Of a DNA stretch of 64,000 bases, positions 19,673 through 28,267 are shown piece after piece. The stretch is from Bacteroidota bacterium. GTDB taxonomy: Bacteria; Bacteroidota; Bacteroidia; Bacteroidales; Prolixibacteraceae. Under the pieces are notes generated by a model. It was not told where the DNA came from, ran no database searches, and saw only the letters and a list, made by a program, of their open reading frames with translations. The number at the start of each line of letters is the position of its first letter. The stretch's first letter is position 1. The translations under genes were made by a program, and so were the position numbers. Location: positions 3,116 through 67,115 of the forward strand of contig JAHEYT010000025.1 in NCBI GenBank assembly GCA_023251455.1, given 5' to 3'.

Positions 19673-20058
19673 AACCACCGGCAGAACGATTGATTTACCC
19701 TTTTTTTGTTTATTTCCTTTCTGGTGGAAGTTTAACCCGCCCGGTGGATGCTTTTGCCGTTCCTGTGCCGCTGGACGGGTAGAAATCTCCGCAGGACGAC
19801 CAACAGGTTACGCAGGACGCCTCCCCCTCACGCAGGACGGTGAAAAGTATCCGCAGGACAGCTTCCCTTTTCGCAGGACGATTAAAAATAACCGCAGTGC
19901 GGGCAGAGATAAGCATTTGCGAATTTCAAAAATCCACGAAAAATAAAGCTGCTTAACAGAAGCCAAAGATCAGAAAAGTACGGTATATTTGATGATATAT
20001 AGTTGTTGTAGCCAATGCAATCAAGACTGTTCAGAATAAATTTTTATATTAATCCAAA
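19673..20058. other. Intergenic region with phased repeat array and cassette-like border
   Basis: A GC-rich left part carries the CGCAGGAC array (separate entry). The right part is AT-rich and contains GTTGTAGCCAA at 20005-20015, similar to the boundary motif before the HD gene at 22667. A 99-codon open frame from 19647 runs through the array but looks non-coding. Confidence 0.6.
19769..19900 (+). repeat. Tandem array of seven CGCAGGAC boxes at 20/21-bp spacing
   Basis: Boxes start at 19769 (CGCTGGAC), 19790, 19811, 19831, 19852, 19872 (all CGCAGGAC) and 19893 (CGCAGTGC). Steps are 21, 21, 20, 21, 20 and 21 bases, averaging close to two helical turns. The sequences between boxes are unrelated. 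Because the steps mix 20 and 21, no reading frame is preserved, so the array acts at DNA or RNA level rather than as protein. Outer boxes are degenerate, as expected at array edges. It follows the regulator gene by about 95 bases. Confidence 0.85.
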
Positions 20059-20958
20059 ATGAAAATCAACTTTTTTCCCAACTTATATCTTTGGTTATTA
20101 TTAATAACCTTACCAGTAACTGTATTTTCTCAATTGACCGATTTTGTCATTCAAGATGTAAAGTTTGAAAGTCAGGGCATCACTCTTGCAGGTTCAATTT
20201 TAAAGCCTAAAAATCCATTTGCAGCAGTTGTAATTGTTCATGGGTCTGACCCGGTAAAAAGAGAAATAGAGTTCGCAAAGCGTCTTGCTAAAGAAGGTAT
20301 TGCTGTATTGACATATGACAAACGTGGAGTTGGAGAATCTGGTGGTGTATATGTAGGACCAACTGTTGGCACGAATAATATTGACACTACTAATCTTAAT
20401 TTATTATCTCACGATGCAAATGCAGCGGTAAATACATTTCGAACTTATTTGAAAGATAAAAAAACACCAATTGGATTAGTTGGCTTCAGTCAAGCAGGAT
20501 GGATAATTCCAATTACTGCAAGCAAAAATCCACAAATAGAATTTATGGTTTTATTTAGTTGCCCTACAATTACAACTCTAGAACAACTCCGATTTCAGTT
20601 TTATACTAATGGAAACAATAATTTTTGGGAAAATCATACAGAAGCGGATGCTCGTGAACATACTAAAAATGACCCAGACAGGTATCAATTCGTGGCGACT
20701 GACCCAAAAATTTCTCTGAATACTCTTTCAATTCCTGGACTTTGGCTTTTTGGAGAGAAGGATATACAAATTCCCGTAAAGTTGTGCATAGAGCAATTAA
20801 ACACATTTAAGGTTCAAGGCAAACCTTTCGAATATACTTTATTTTCAACAATAGGCCACAATACTGCATTTGACAGTGATACAGCACCCTTTGACATTTC
20901 AATTCAATGGATAAAACAGAAAACTTTGAACATTAAGAAGTCTAAAGGATCAAAATAA
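20059..20958 (+). CDS. Secreted alpha/beta hydrolase
   Basis: The 299-residue protein has a signal peptide ending near TVFSQ. Its hydrolase core has VIVHGSDPVKREIEFAKRLA, then YDKRGVGESGG, the nucleophile elbow GFSQAG (about 147-152), an acid in FGEKDIQIPV and the histidine in TIGHNTAFD. This fits the dienelactone-hydrolase/serine aminopeptidase-like group of esterases or acylhydrolases. The substrate is unknown. Base composition is clearly more AT-rich than the regulator before it. The gene is bracketed by GTTGTAGCCAA at 20005 and TGCCTACAA at 20964, which suggests arrival as a cassette. Confidence 0.8.
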   Translation: MKINFFPNLYLWLLLITLPVTVFSQLTDFVIQDVKFESQGITLAGSILKPKNPFAAVVIVHGSDPVKREIEFAKRLAKEGIAVLTYDKRGVGESGGVYVGPTVGTNNIDTTNLNLLSHDANAAVNTFRTYLKDKKTPIGLVGFSQAGWIIPITASKNPQIEFMVLFSCPTITTLEQLRFQFYTNGNNNFWENHTEADAREHTKNDPDRYQFVATDPKISLNTLSIPGLWLFGEKDIQIPVKLCIEQLNTFKVQGKPFEYTLFSTIGHNTAFDSDTAPFDISIQWIKQKTLNIKKSKGSK

Positions 20959-21294
20959 AGCACTGCCTACAATATATAGGACTTTAAGCGGTGCGTAGAA
21001 CCCAGCGTGAAGTTCCGGTTGAACTATAGCTACCCGGCCGGCAGCAGTGGTTTTCGGTGTGCATGTTTCCGCCCGGGCTGTTTTTCGGCTTGATCCCGAG
21101 GATTCAGGATCTGCTTCCTGCATGTTGCCAATGGTAGAGCCGCTAACTCTGAAATCATACGAACTTTTGATACGACAAATACCATATTATACTTTGGATA
21201 TCAGGTAAGGTTTTTTCATAAAAGTTGGACGTCAATAATTATCAAAACTTGTAATTTGTGCAAGTTTTGATAATTTATTTTATATATTTGCCTT
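20959..21294. other. attC-like junction and ATPase promoter region
   Basis: After the hydrolase stop comes TGCCTACAA (20964-20972), then a GC-rich stretch (CTACCCGGCCGGCAGCAG, TTTCCGCCCGGGCTG) unlike the AT-rich genes around it. A large inverted repeat before the ATPase gene follows. The stretch CGTGAAGTTCCGGTTGAACT resembles GTATGAAGTTCACCGGGAAA before the HD gene. No gene was found. Confidence 0.5.
21237..21275. promoter_or_regulatory. 15-bp inverted repeat overlapping the ATPase promoter
   Basis: AATTATCAAAACTTG (21237-21251) and CAAGTTTTGATAATT (21261-21275) are perfect reverse complements around a 9-base spacer. A TATATTTG element matching the -7 consensus follows at 21283-21290, just before the ATG at 21295. 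The site is placed to be an operator, possibly for autoregulation. The leader would be very short or absent. Confidence 0.65.
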
Positions 21295-22524
21295 ATGGCT
21301 AATTATACAAATCGTAAGGAGTACATAGACAAACTACTGTCGTACAAAGACAAAGACCTCATAAAGGTAGTTAGTGGCTTGCGTAGGTCGGGCAAAAGCA
21401 CTTTGTTGGAACTTTACCGCGAACATTTGCTAAAACAAGGCATCGGCAAACGACAAATGCAGTTTTATAATTTTGAATTACCCGAAAATTATCTGAATAA
21501 AACGTGGAGCGATATTTACTTTGAGATAAAGAAAAAATTTCAACCCGATAAAACCAATTATGTTTTTTTGGACGAAGTTCAAAACATACCGTTTTTTGAA
21601 AAATTAGTGGACGGGCTTTTTGCTACCGAAAATACCGATGTGTATATTACAGGGTCAAATGCATTTTTGTTGAATAGCGAATTAGCAACTTTGCTGAGCG
21701 GTCGTTACATAGAAATTTCTATTTTGCCCTTTTCGTTCAACGAATACTTAACCGCACGCAAGATTGACACGTTCAACAAATACCTCAATTACGAAGCCTT
21801 GTTTTTTGATTACATAAACGAAACTTCATTGCCTAAGGGTGTGGAACTGCGAGAAAGCGGTTTTGATAAAATCTACGAATATCTTGAAGCTATTTACACC
21901 ACAATAATTGAAAAAGACATAACTCAACGCCACAAAATAAACGATAAACGTGCTTTTGCTAACATTGTAAAATTTGTGGCTTCTAATATTGGAAACGCAC
22001 TTTCGCCAAGCAATATTTCCAAAACACTCAAGCAAGACGGACAAAACATACATCACGCCACAGTAGAAAAATACTTGGAATATTTGGTGGAAAGTTTTGT
22101 GTTTTACAAAGTAAACCGCTTCGATTTGAAAGGCAAAAAACAATTGGCCACACAAGAAAAATACTATTTGGTTGATACAGGGTTACTGAATATTTTGGTT
22201 GGAAAAGAGCGAATAACCGACAGAGGTCACATTTTAGAAAATATTGTTTATTTGGAATTGGTACGTAGAGGCAACAAAGTTTGGACAGGCACAGCCCGAA
22301 ACACAGAAGTGGACTTTGTTTGCAAAACCCCATTAGGCGAAATTGAATACTACCAGGTAGCATGGCAAATGACAAACGAAAGCACAGTCGAACGCGAGTT
22401 CGGAGCGTTAGAAAAAATCAACGACAACTACCCGAAGTATTTGTTCACGACAGATTCGTTTACGCAAAACCGAAGCGGAGTGAGACACTTGAACGTATTT
22501 AATTGGCTACTTGGAACAAGCTAA
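21295..22524 (+). CDS. AAA_14/DUF4143 family ATP-binding protein
   Basis: The 409-residue protein has Walker A GLRRSGKSTLL (about 28-38), Walker B NYVFLDEVQNI (about 92-102) and a sensor-type ITGSNAFLL. A C-terminal DUF4143 region has a winged-helix-like segment (SNISKTLKQDGQNIHHATVEKYLEYL) and a nuclease-like end (GHILENIVYLELVRRGNKVW, NTEVDFVCKT). The E-V-D-F motif there resembles a PD-(D/E)xK core. These ATPases are abundant and mobile in Bacteroidota and other anaerobes. Their function is unsettled. The gene is flanked by cassette-like junctions and starts immediately after the palindromic promoter site. Confidence 0.87.
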   Translation: MANYTNRKEYIDKLLSYKDKDLIKVVSGLRRSGKSTLLELYREHLLKQGIGKRQMQFYNFELPENYLNKTWSDIYFEIKKKFQPDKTNYVFLDEVQNIPFFEKLVDGLFATENTDVYITGSNAFLLNSELATLLSGRYIEISILPFSFNEYLTARKIDTFNKYLNYEALFFDYINETSLPKGVELRESGFDKIYEYLEAIYTTIIEKDITQRHKINDKRAFANIVKFVASNIGNALSPSNISKTLKQDGQNIHHATVEKYLEYLVESFVFYKVNRFDLKGKKQLATQEKYYLVDTGLLNILVGKERITDRGHILENIVYLELVRRGNKVWTGTARNTEVDFVCKTPLGEIEYYQVAWQMTNESTVEREFGALEKINDNYPKYLFTTDSFTQNRSGVRHLNVFNWLLGTS

Positions 22525-22728
22525 AACAAGAATAACCATTGGGCACAACAGCAAAATAACTGGCAAATCGGGCTTCGGTGCTTTGTTGACAGTAAATTGA
22601 AATTTTGAAAAGCAGCACTTCGTATGAAGTTCACCGGGAAACTCCCTTCCTGCGTTTAGTTCCAAACGTTGGTAGCAATTTAAACAGACTCAAGTTAACA
22701 ATGAAATTCTCACAAAACTTATTGAACA
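22525..22728. other. attC-like junction before the HD gene
   Basis: It starts GGGCACAACAGC near 22541 and ends with CGTTGGTAGCAATTTAAACA at 22667. The latter resembles GTTGTAGCCAATGCAATCAA at 20005 before the hydrolase. A 12-codon frame begins at 22702 and overlaps the HD start; it may be a leader peptide or chance. Confidence 0.45.
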
Positions 22729-23319
22729 ATGCAGACTGACAATTTATTAAAACAAATAAGTTTTATAAAAGAGATTGACAAGTTAAAATACATTCAACGT
22801 AAGACTAAATTATTCAATAGCGACAGACCCGAAAATGACGCTGAACACAGTTGGCATTTAGCAATGATGACAATTGTATTGGCAGAACATTCGGACAAAC
22901 CAATTGACGTTCTTAAAGTTTTGAAAATGGTTTTAATCCACGACATTGTAGAAATTGATGCAGGCGACACTTTTATTTACGATTCTGAAAAAAATCACAC
23001 CAATACAGACGAAGAACTTGCTGCAGCCAAACGAATTTTTGGGCTTTTACCAACAGAACAAGCCGAAGAATTTATTGCAATTTGGGAAGAATTTGAAGAA
23101 AGTATGACTGATGAAGCAAAATTTGCAAAATCGATGGACCGGTTTGAACCTTTACTACAAAACACTTCAAATAATGGTGGAACCTGGGCCGAATTTAATG
23201 TGCCCTATCAAAAAGTTTATGAAAAGAAAAAAGCAATTAAACACGGTTCGACAGCAATTTGGAACTATGCCGAGAATTTAATAAACGAAAGTGTGGTCAG
23301 AGGAATTCTAAAAAAATAA
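22729..23319 (+). CDS. HD-domain phosphohydrolase (YfbR-like)
   Basis: The 196-residue protein has the HD signature: histidine in NDAEHSWHLAMM (about 39-46), the HD pair in VLIHDIVEIDAGDTF (about 72-86) and the distal Asp in AKSMDRFEPLL. This matches the YfbR/HDDC2-like group, many of which are metal-dependent deoxynucleoside 5'-monophosphatases. Start 22729 is chosen because the helix preceding the first His begins there. The gene is AT-rich and sits alone behind a cassette-like border. The activity is inferred from family only. Confidence 0.85.
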   Translation: MQTDNLLKQISFIKEIDKLKYIQRKTKLFNSDRPENDAEHSWHLAMMTIVLAEHSDKPIDVLKVLKMVLIHDIVEIDAGDTFIYDSEKNHTNTDEELAAAKRIFGLLPTEQAEEFIAIWEEFEESMTDEAKFAKSMDRFEPLLQNTSNNGGTWAEFNVPYQKVYEKKKAIKHGSTAIWNYAENLINESVVRGILKK

Positions 23320-23774
23320 TTGACCAACGAGGAGCAGAGTAGCGAATCTAAAATTTTAAGATATACCGCAGGATGCCAGCGGCATCAAATGTTTATAGAA
23401 AATTTTGGGGAGACGTTTGTACGACCCCAGTCGAGGTCGAATATCTTTTGTTTTTGAAATAGCTACAAACATGCAAACCCTCTGGTTTATTAAAAGATTG
23501 CTCATAATTCCTGCTTATTTCCCCTTCCAACACCAACCAAATAATTTACGGTTTTTTAACAATCTATTCATATACGCGAAAGTGTATTTTGTTGGATTAA
23601 TCAGTTTAAATCCAGTATTTTATGCGCTATTCTAGGTTTTAAGGTGAAGAAATTCACCCGCTTTTTGGGAAATAAACCTCGCTGTTGGTACGCCTGTCCT
23701 CCCTTCCTGATATGCCTTTAAAGGCCTGTTGACTCGCCTTGTCGTAGATTTACACCAAGACTTAATCAAAACTT
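23320..23774. other. Intergenic region holding a dispersed element and hairpins
   Basis: It contains the 123-bp element (23363-23485), a short stem GGTGAA-GAAA-TTCACC at 23643-23658 followed by CGCTTTTTGG, and the perfect 12-bp palindrome GCCTTTAAAGGC at 23714-23725. The last lies about 50 bases before the small membrane protein that opens the pectin locus and is a candidate regulator site. The 76-codon frame at 23405 lies mainly in the repeat and is not counted as a gene. Confidence 0.5.
23363..23485 (+). repeat. 123-bp dispersed element, copy A
   Basis: It starts ATACCGCAGGATGCC, contains GGCATCAAATGTTTATA, TTTGTACGACCCCAG and AGCTACAAACATGCAAACCC, and ends TCTGG. The reverse complement of 44470-44592 has the same blocks in the same order. 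The inner GATGCC/GGCATC arms form a short palindrome. There is no open frame of note and no transposase. Confidence 0.85.
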
Positions 23775-23879
23775 ATGGAAGAGCTAATCAAAAAACAGAA
23801 AAGGTTTTCGTGGATCATTGTCCTGACAGCAATCGTTCTGGCAGCTATCCTTTTGTTTTTGATTATTACGAGTTTTTGA
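23775..23879 (+). CDS. Small single-pass membrane protein (34 aa)
   Basis: A 34-codon frame encodes MEELIKKQKRFSWIIVLT followed by AIVLAAILLFLIITSF. This is a basic head (EELIKKQKR) and one long hydrophobic helix to the end, with no tail. Such a clean charged/hydrophobic layout is unlikely by chance. It lies 34 bases ahead of the GH105 gene on the same strand, so it would be the first cistron of the pectin locus. The family is not recognised. It may be a membrane microprotein or a translated leader. Confidence is limited by its size. Confidence 0.55.
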   Translation: MEELIKKQKRFSWIIVLTAIVLAAILLFLIITSF

Positions 23880-23913
23880 GCAATCGATTGTATTACAAAC
23901 TTAACACTAACCA

Positions 23914-25104
23914 ATGATGAAAATTTGTACAGCAGCACTAGTCTTTTTGATCGTATTTCAGTCGTGTTTTGCCCAGACTAAACTAAGTCCGGCAAATGGC
24001 CTGGAGATGGCTGTGAAAATGGCTGATTCGGAAATCAAACAATTCCCGGAACCCTGGACTGTTGATTTTAATCCCAAACCGGTCTGGAATTATACCCAGG
24101 GTTTGATTGCCCATTCCATGATTAAAGTGTGGAAAGAAAACGGCAACGAAACGTATTATAATTACGCCAAAACGTATGCCGATAAATTCATCGGGGCCGA
24201 TGGAGCCATCAGTCAATACGATTTGGAAGATTATAATATAGATGCGGTAAACTCCGGAAAGTTTCTTTTCGATTTGTACGAAAACACCAAAGACGAAAGG
24301 TATCTGACTGCCATCAAACACATGCGCGATCAGCTCAAAACCCACCCACGAACTTCAGAAGGTGGTTTCTGGCACAAAAAACGTTATCCACACCAAATGT
24401 GGCTCGACGGTTTGTACATGGGAGCTCCGTTTTATGCACAATATGCCGCACATTTTAATCAGCCTGAACTTTTCGACGATGTGGTGAAACAGTTCGTGCT
24501 CGTACATAAATATACATACAATCCTGCAACTGGTCTGAACTATCACGGTTGGGACGAAAGCAAAGAGCAAAAATGGGCCGATCCAAAAACCGGTTGTTCT
24601 CCTCATTATTGGGGCAGAGCCGAAGGTTGGTATACAATGGCTTTGGTCGATGTACTCGACTATCTTCCGCAAAACCACGCAGGTCGTGCAAAAATCCTGC
24701 AAATTCTGAACCAGGTTGCGGCCGGAATTAAAAAACACCAGGATCCGAAAACTGGATTGTGGTACCAGGTTCTCGATCAGGGCAACCGCGAAGGAAATTA
24801 CCTTGAAGCAACGGCTTCTTCCATGTTTACCTATTCTTTGTTGAAAGCAGTCCGCAAAGGCTACATCAGTAGCGATTATAAAGCAGTTGCGTTGAAAGCC
24901 TATTCAGGAATATTGGGAAACCTGATCAAAAATAACAGTGATGGAACAATTAGCCTGACCAAATGCTGCTCGGTGGCTGGTTTGGGTGGAAACCCATATC
25001 GTGATGGCTCATACGAATACTACATTAATGAGCCGGTGCGCGACAACGATCCAAAAGGAGTAGGGCCATTTATCATGGCTTCGCTTGAAATGAATACGAA
25101 ATAA
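23914..25104 (+). CDS. GH105 unsaturated rhamnogalacturonyl/glucuronyl hydrolase
   Basis: The 396-residue protein has a signal peptide (TAALVFLIVFQSCFAQ). It has the alpha6/alpha6 barrel of the YteR/YesR family: DAVNSGKFLFDLYENT, HPQMWLDGLYMGAPFYAQYA with the catalytic-region Asp, GLNYHGWDESK, WGRAEGWYTMALVDVLDYLP, and GNYLEATASSMFTYSLL. It removes the 4,5-unsaturated uronic acid left by pectate or rhamnogalacturonan lyases. It is placed directly before susC and 34 bases after the microprotein. Either of the two adjacent ATGs (23914, 23917) could start it. Confidence 0.9.
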   Translation: MMKICTAALVFLIVFQSCFAQTKLSPANGLEMAVKMADSEIKQFPEPWTVDFNPKPVWNYTQGLIAHSMIKVWKENGNETYYNYAKTYADKFIGADGAISQYDLEDYNIDAVNSGKFLFDLYENTKDERYLTAIKHMRDQLKTHPRTSEGGFWHKKRYPHQMWLDGLYMGAPFYAQYAAHFNQPELFDDVVKQFVLVHKYTYNPATGLNYHGWDESKEQKWADPKTGCSPHYWGRAEGWYTMALVDVLDYLPQNHAGRAKILQILNQVAAGIKKHQDPKTGLWYQVLDQGNREGNYLEATASSMFTYSLLKAVRKGYISSDYKAVALKAYSGILGNLIKNNSDGTISLTKCCSVAGLGGNPYRDGSYEYYINEPVRDNDPKGVGPFIMASLEMNTK

Positions 25105-25135
25105 AAAAAGCAATATTCAAACTTAACAATTATCT

Positions 25136-28100
25136 ATGATGAAAATGAAGCAAAGTTTTCTTGGTAAAGTTTGCCTGTTAGCACTGTTTGTAATTTTCAC
25201 AAGCGCGCAATTGTACGCTCAGAAAGTTACCGGTGTTGTGGTTGATGAAACAAACTCACCATTGCCAGGCGTAAATGTTGTAGTGAAAGGAACTACAAAT
25301 GGAGTGATAACCGATTTTGATGGAAAATTTTCCATTACTCCGGCTAACGTCCAGAAGGATGTACTCTTATTCTCTTTTATTGGTATGGAAACCAAAGAAA
25401 TAGCTATTAATAGCCAAAAAGAGATTAATGTACTACTCAAAAGCAACACACTTGAAATAGAAGAGGTTGTCGCTGTTGGATACGGTACCGTGAAGAAAAC
25501 TGACCTTACCGGTTCGGTTGGTACTGTGTCATCAGACCTTTTAGTTTCAAAAGGAACAACTTCGCTAATGACTGCCTTGCAGGGAGCCATTCCTGGAGTT
25601 AATATCACAAGTAATTCCGTCAAGCCGGGAAGTAGCTCGACCATTCGAATCCGGGGGCAAAACTCTATTGATGCCGGAAATCCACTTTATGTAGTTGATG
25701 GAGTTGTGACCAGCGACATCGATTTTTTGAATCCTTCGGATATCGAACGTATTGACGTTCTGAAAGATGCTTCTTCGACTGCTATTTATGGATCGCGTGG
25801 TTCAAATGGGGTAATCCTTGTTAAGACCAAATCAGCAGGTTTGAAAAAAGGAACCCAAACTACCATTTCTTACGATGGATATGCCGGGGTTAGGGATTTA
25901 ACCAATATTCCTGATTTTATGGACGGCCGCGAGTGGGTCGATTTCCGTACTTCGGCATTCTATACTTACAACACTACTGCAAAAGCGTATGAAATAACTC
26001 CGGCAAGCAAAGATGCTATCCTTCAAAAGAGCCCATTGCTCGATAAACGCCTTTATAATCAGGATTATGAAGATTGGTTGGGCCTAGCCACACAGCAGGG
26101 AAAGCAACAAAACCATTACATCAATATTGCCGGGAATTCGAGCGATATGTCGTACAATCTGGGTATGGGTTTCCAAAATGAGGAGGGTAACTTTGTAATG
26201 GAATCACTTGATCGATATAGTTTTAAAGGAAGCATGTTTCACAAAGTTTCCGACTTTTTTACCACAGGGGGTTCGTTTAACCTGAGCCAAACCACTACTA
26301 ACTCCGGAAGCCAATATGGTTACCGCGATGTTTTGCGTATGCCTCCAATCCTGAGAGCTTACGACGATAATGGCGTTTTGATTGATCAACCAGGTATTGC
26401 AACCTCAATTCAGGGCGCGGGTAACTTCACCAGTTCTCCAAATCCATTGAAAGAAATTAACAGTGGTAATCAGGAAATCAGACGGTACGATGTTCTGGGA
26501 AGCGTATTTCTTCAGTTTAACCCACTGCCAGGTCTTGAATTCAAATCGACACTTTCTCCACGCCTGAACAGGACACGTACAGGAAAATATTTTGGAGTAG
26601 TTGCAGGTAACCGTACCAAGGACTATTCATCACAAGTTAACACCGAGTCGTTCGATTATACCTGGGATAACCAGATCAGTTATAATAAAACCATAAACGA
26701 AGTTCATCATGTGAATGCATCGTTCATCAACAGCTTCTACAAAAGCCGTTATGAACTGATTCAGGCTGCAACCGAAGGGCTTCCTTATAATTCAGATTGG
26801 TATAACTTATTTAGCGGAACATTAATTCCGGGCGATTCAAAGACAAATTATTCTGAAACCTCGCTGCTTTCGTATGCAACCCGTGTAAACTATGACTATA
26901 TGGGTAAGTACATGTTCACAGGTACATTACGTTACGACGGAAGTTCAAAATTGGCTGATAAATGGGCTGCATTCCCATCATTGGCTTTGGCTTGGCGCCT
27001 TTCTGAAGAAAGCTTCCTGAAAGCTGATTTCCTCTCTAACCTGAAAGCCCGTTTCAGCTTCGGATATTCTGGTAACAATAATGGCATCAGTCCTTATGGC
27101 ACTATGCTTTCTCCGCAGACAGGTGCAAACGTGTATTACGATTACAACGGAACTGCTTTTTCTGGATTCGCTCCAGGGTTGCCTGTTAACCAGTTGATTA
27201 CATGGGAAAAGACCCGTGAGTTCAACTTTGGTATCGACTATGGATTCTTCGATGGCCGTATTTCAGGAACGGTTGATTTGTATGACAAACTTTCAGACGG
27301 GCTGTTGATGAACCGTACTTTGGCAATCGAATCAGGTGTTGCCAGCATGAAAGACAACATCGGATCGGTAAGCAACAAAGGGATTGAACTGTCACTTAGT
27401 ACTGTTAATGTGAAAACCAGTAACCTGGAATGGACAACTTCTTTCACTTTTGCCCACAACGTAAATGCCATCCAAACACTGTATGGTAAGAAACAGGACG
27501 TGATGGGTGAAGCTCGTTTCATTGGCCAGCCAATCAACGTAATTTACGATTATAACATTATTGGCATTTGGAAATCAACACAAGTTGCCGAAGCTGCAGC
27601 ATGGGGTCAGCAACCAGGTCAGGCCATTGCCAAAGACATTAACGGTGACGGCAAGATTACAGCAGACAAAGACCGCATCGTTTTGGGAACCCCAGACCCC
27701 AAATGGACCGGAAGTTTTTCATCAGAACTGAGCTATAAAAATTGGGATCTTTCATTCAACATTTACACTAGCCAGGGATCGTTTGTCAGAGATGAGTTTC
27801 TGGGCGAATTTGGATCAACCAATACACAACGTGGTCGTCCAAAAGTATCGTCTGACTTTTTCGTTCCAACTGGAATTGCCCGTTACGACTGGAACAGCTG
27901 GGATACTTCGGTGGCCGACTCGCCAAAAGCAGTTTGGGGTGTTGCCGCTGGGAACGAAAATTCGAAATATCCGGCGCCAAACAATGCCGGCCCATATTAT
28001 GGTGCAAACGGTCAATATACCGATGCATCGTTTGTGAAAGTGAAGAATATCACGGTGGGTTATACTTTGCCAAAGAAATATTTGTCGAAGGTTAAGATGA

Positions 28101-28249
28101 GCCACTTCCGTATTTATGCTAACGTATTGAACCCATTCATATTTACCAAATATCAGGGATGGGATCCTGAATACGCAACCACTTCTTTGCAGAATGGTAA
28201 CGGTCCATCAAATGTTACCTACCAGTTGGGGGTTAATGTGAAATTTTAA
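25136..28249 (+). CDS. susC: SusC/RagA-type TonB-dependent outer-membrane importer
   Basis: The 1037-residue protein has a signal peptide ending near AQLYAQ. A carboxypeptidase-regulatory-like domain (about 30-105, VTGVVVDETNSPLPGVNVVV) is followed by the TonB box/junction EVVAVGYGTVKKTDLTGSV. The plug has the family signatures LQGAIPGVNI, RIRGQNSI and PLYVVDGV, then DVLKDASSTAIYGSRGSNGVI. The remainder is a 22-strand-type barrel ending in YQLGVNVKF. It forms the pore of a SusCD 'pedal-bin' importer with the lipoprotein gene 18 bases downstream. From the neighbours the cargo is probably pectic oligosaccharide. No N-terminal STN domain is present, so signalling to an anti-sigma factor is not expected. 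Confidence 0.95.
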   Translation: MMKMKQSFLGKVCLLALFVIFTSAQLYAQKVTGVVVDETNSPLPGVNVVVKGTTNGVITDFDGKFSITPANVQKDVLLFSFIGMETKEIAINSQKEINVLLKSNTLEIEEVVAVGYGTVKKTDLTGSVGTVSSDLLVSKGTTSLMTALQGAIPGVNITSNSVKPGSSSTIRIRGQNSIDAGNPLYVVDGVVTSDIDFLNPSDIERIDVLKDASSTAIYGSRGSNGVILVKTKSAGLKKGTQTTISYDGYAGVRDLTNIPDFMDGREWVDFRTSAFYTYNTTAKAYEITPASKDAILQKSPLLDKRLYNQDYEDWLGLATQQGKQQNHYINIAGNSSDMSYNLGMGFQNEEGNFVMESLDRYSFKGSMFHKVSDFFTTGGSFNLSQTTTNSGSQYGYRDVLRMPPILRAYDDNGVLIDQPGIATSIQGAGNFTSSPNPLKEINSGNQEIRRYDVLGSVFLQFNPLPGLEFKSTLSPRLNRTRTGKYFGVVAGNRTKDYSSQVNTESFDYTWDNQISYNKTINEVHHVNASFINSFYKSRYELIQAATEGLPYNSDWYNLFSGTLIPGDSKTNYSETSLLSYATRVNYDYMGKYMFTGTLRYDGSSKLADKWAAFPSLALAWRLSEESFLKADFLSNLKARFSFGYSGNNNGISPYGTMLSPQTGANVYYDYNGTAFSGFAPGLPVNQLITWEKTREFNFGIDYGFFDGRISGTVDLYDKLSDGLLMNRTLAIESGVASMKDNIGSVSNKGIELSLSTVNVKTSNLEWTTSFTFAHNVNAIQTLYGKKQDVMGEARFIGQPINVIYDYNIIGIWKSTQVAEAAAWGQQPGQAIAKDINGDGKITADKDRIVLGTPDPKWTGSFSSELSYKNWDLSFNIYTSQGSFVRDEFLGEFGSTNTQRGRPKVSSDFFVPTGIARYDWNSWDTSVADSPKAVWGVAAGNENSKYPAPNNAGPYYGANGQYTDASFVKVKNITVGYTLPKKYLSKVKMSHFRIYANVLNPFIFTKYQGWDPEYATTSLQNGNGPSNVTYQLGVNVKF

Positions 28250-28267
28250 TTTATAAAACAGTTCAAA

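Noticed and set aside
19769-19900. CRISPR-like array
   Set aside because: The repeated unit is only 8 bases and spacers are about 12-13 bases, far below CRISPR repeat and spacer sizes, and there are no cas genes.
19647-19946. 99-codon open frame across the CGCAGGAC array
   Set aside because: It begins inside the regulator's end, has no domain or signal, and its repeats are not in a constant frame because box spacing alternates 20 and 21.
23405-23635. 76-codon open frame after the HD gene
   Set aside because: Most of it lies in the dispersed element and low-complexity DNA, with no protein-like features.
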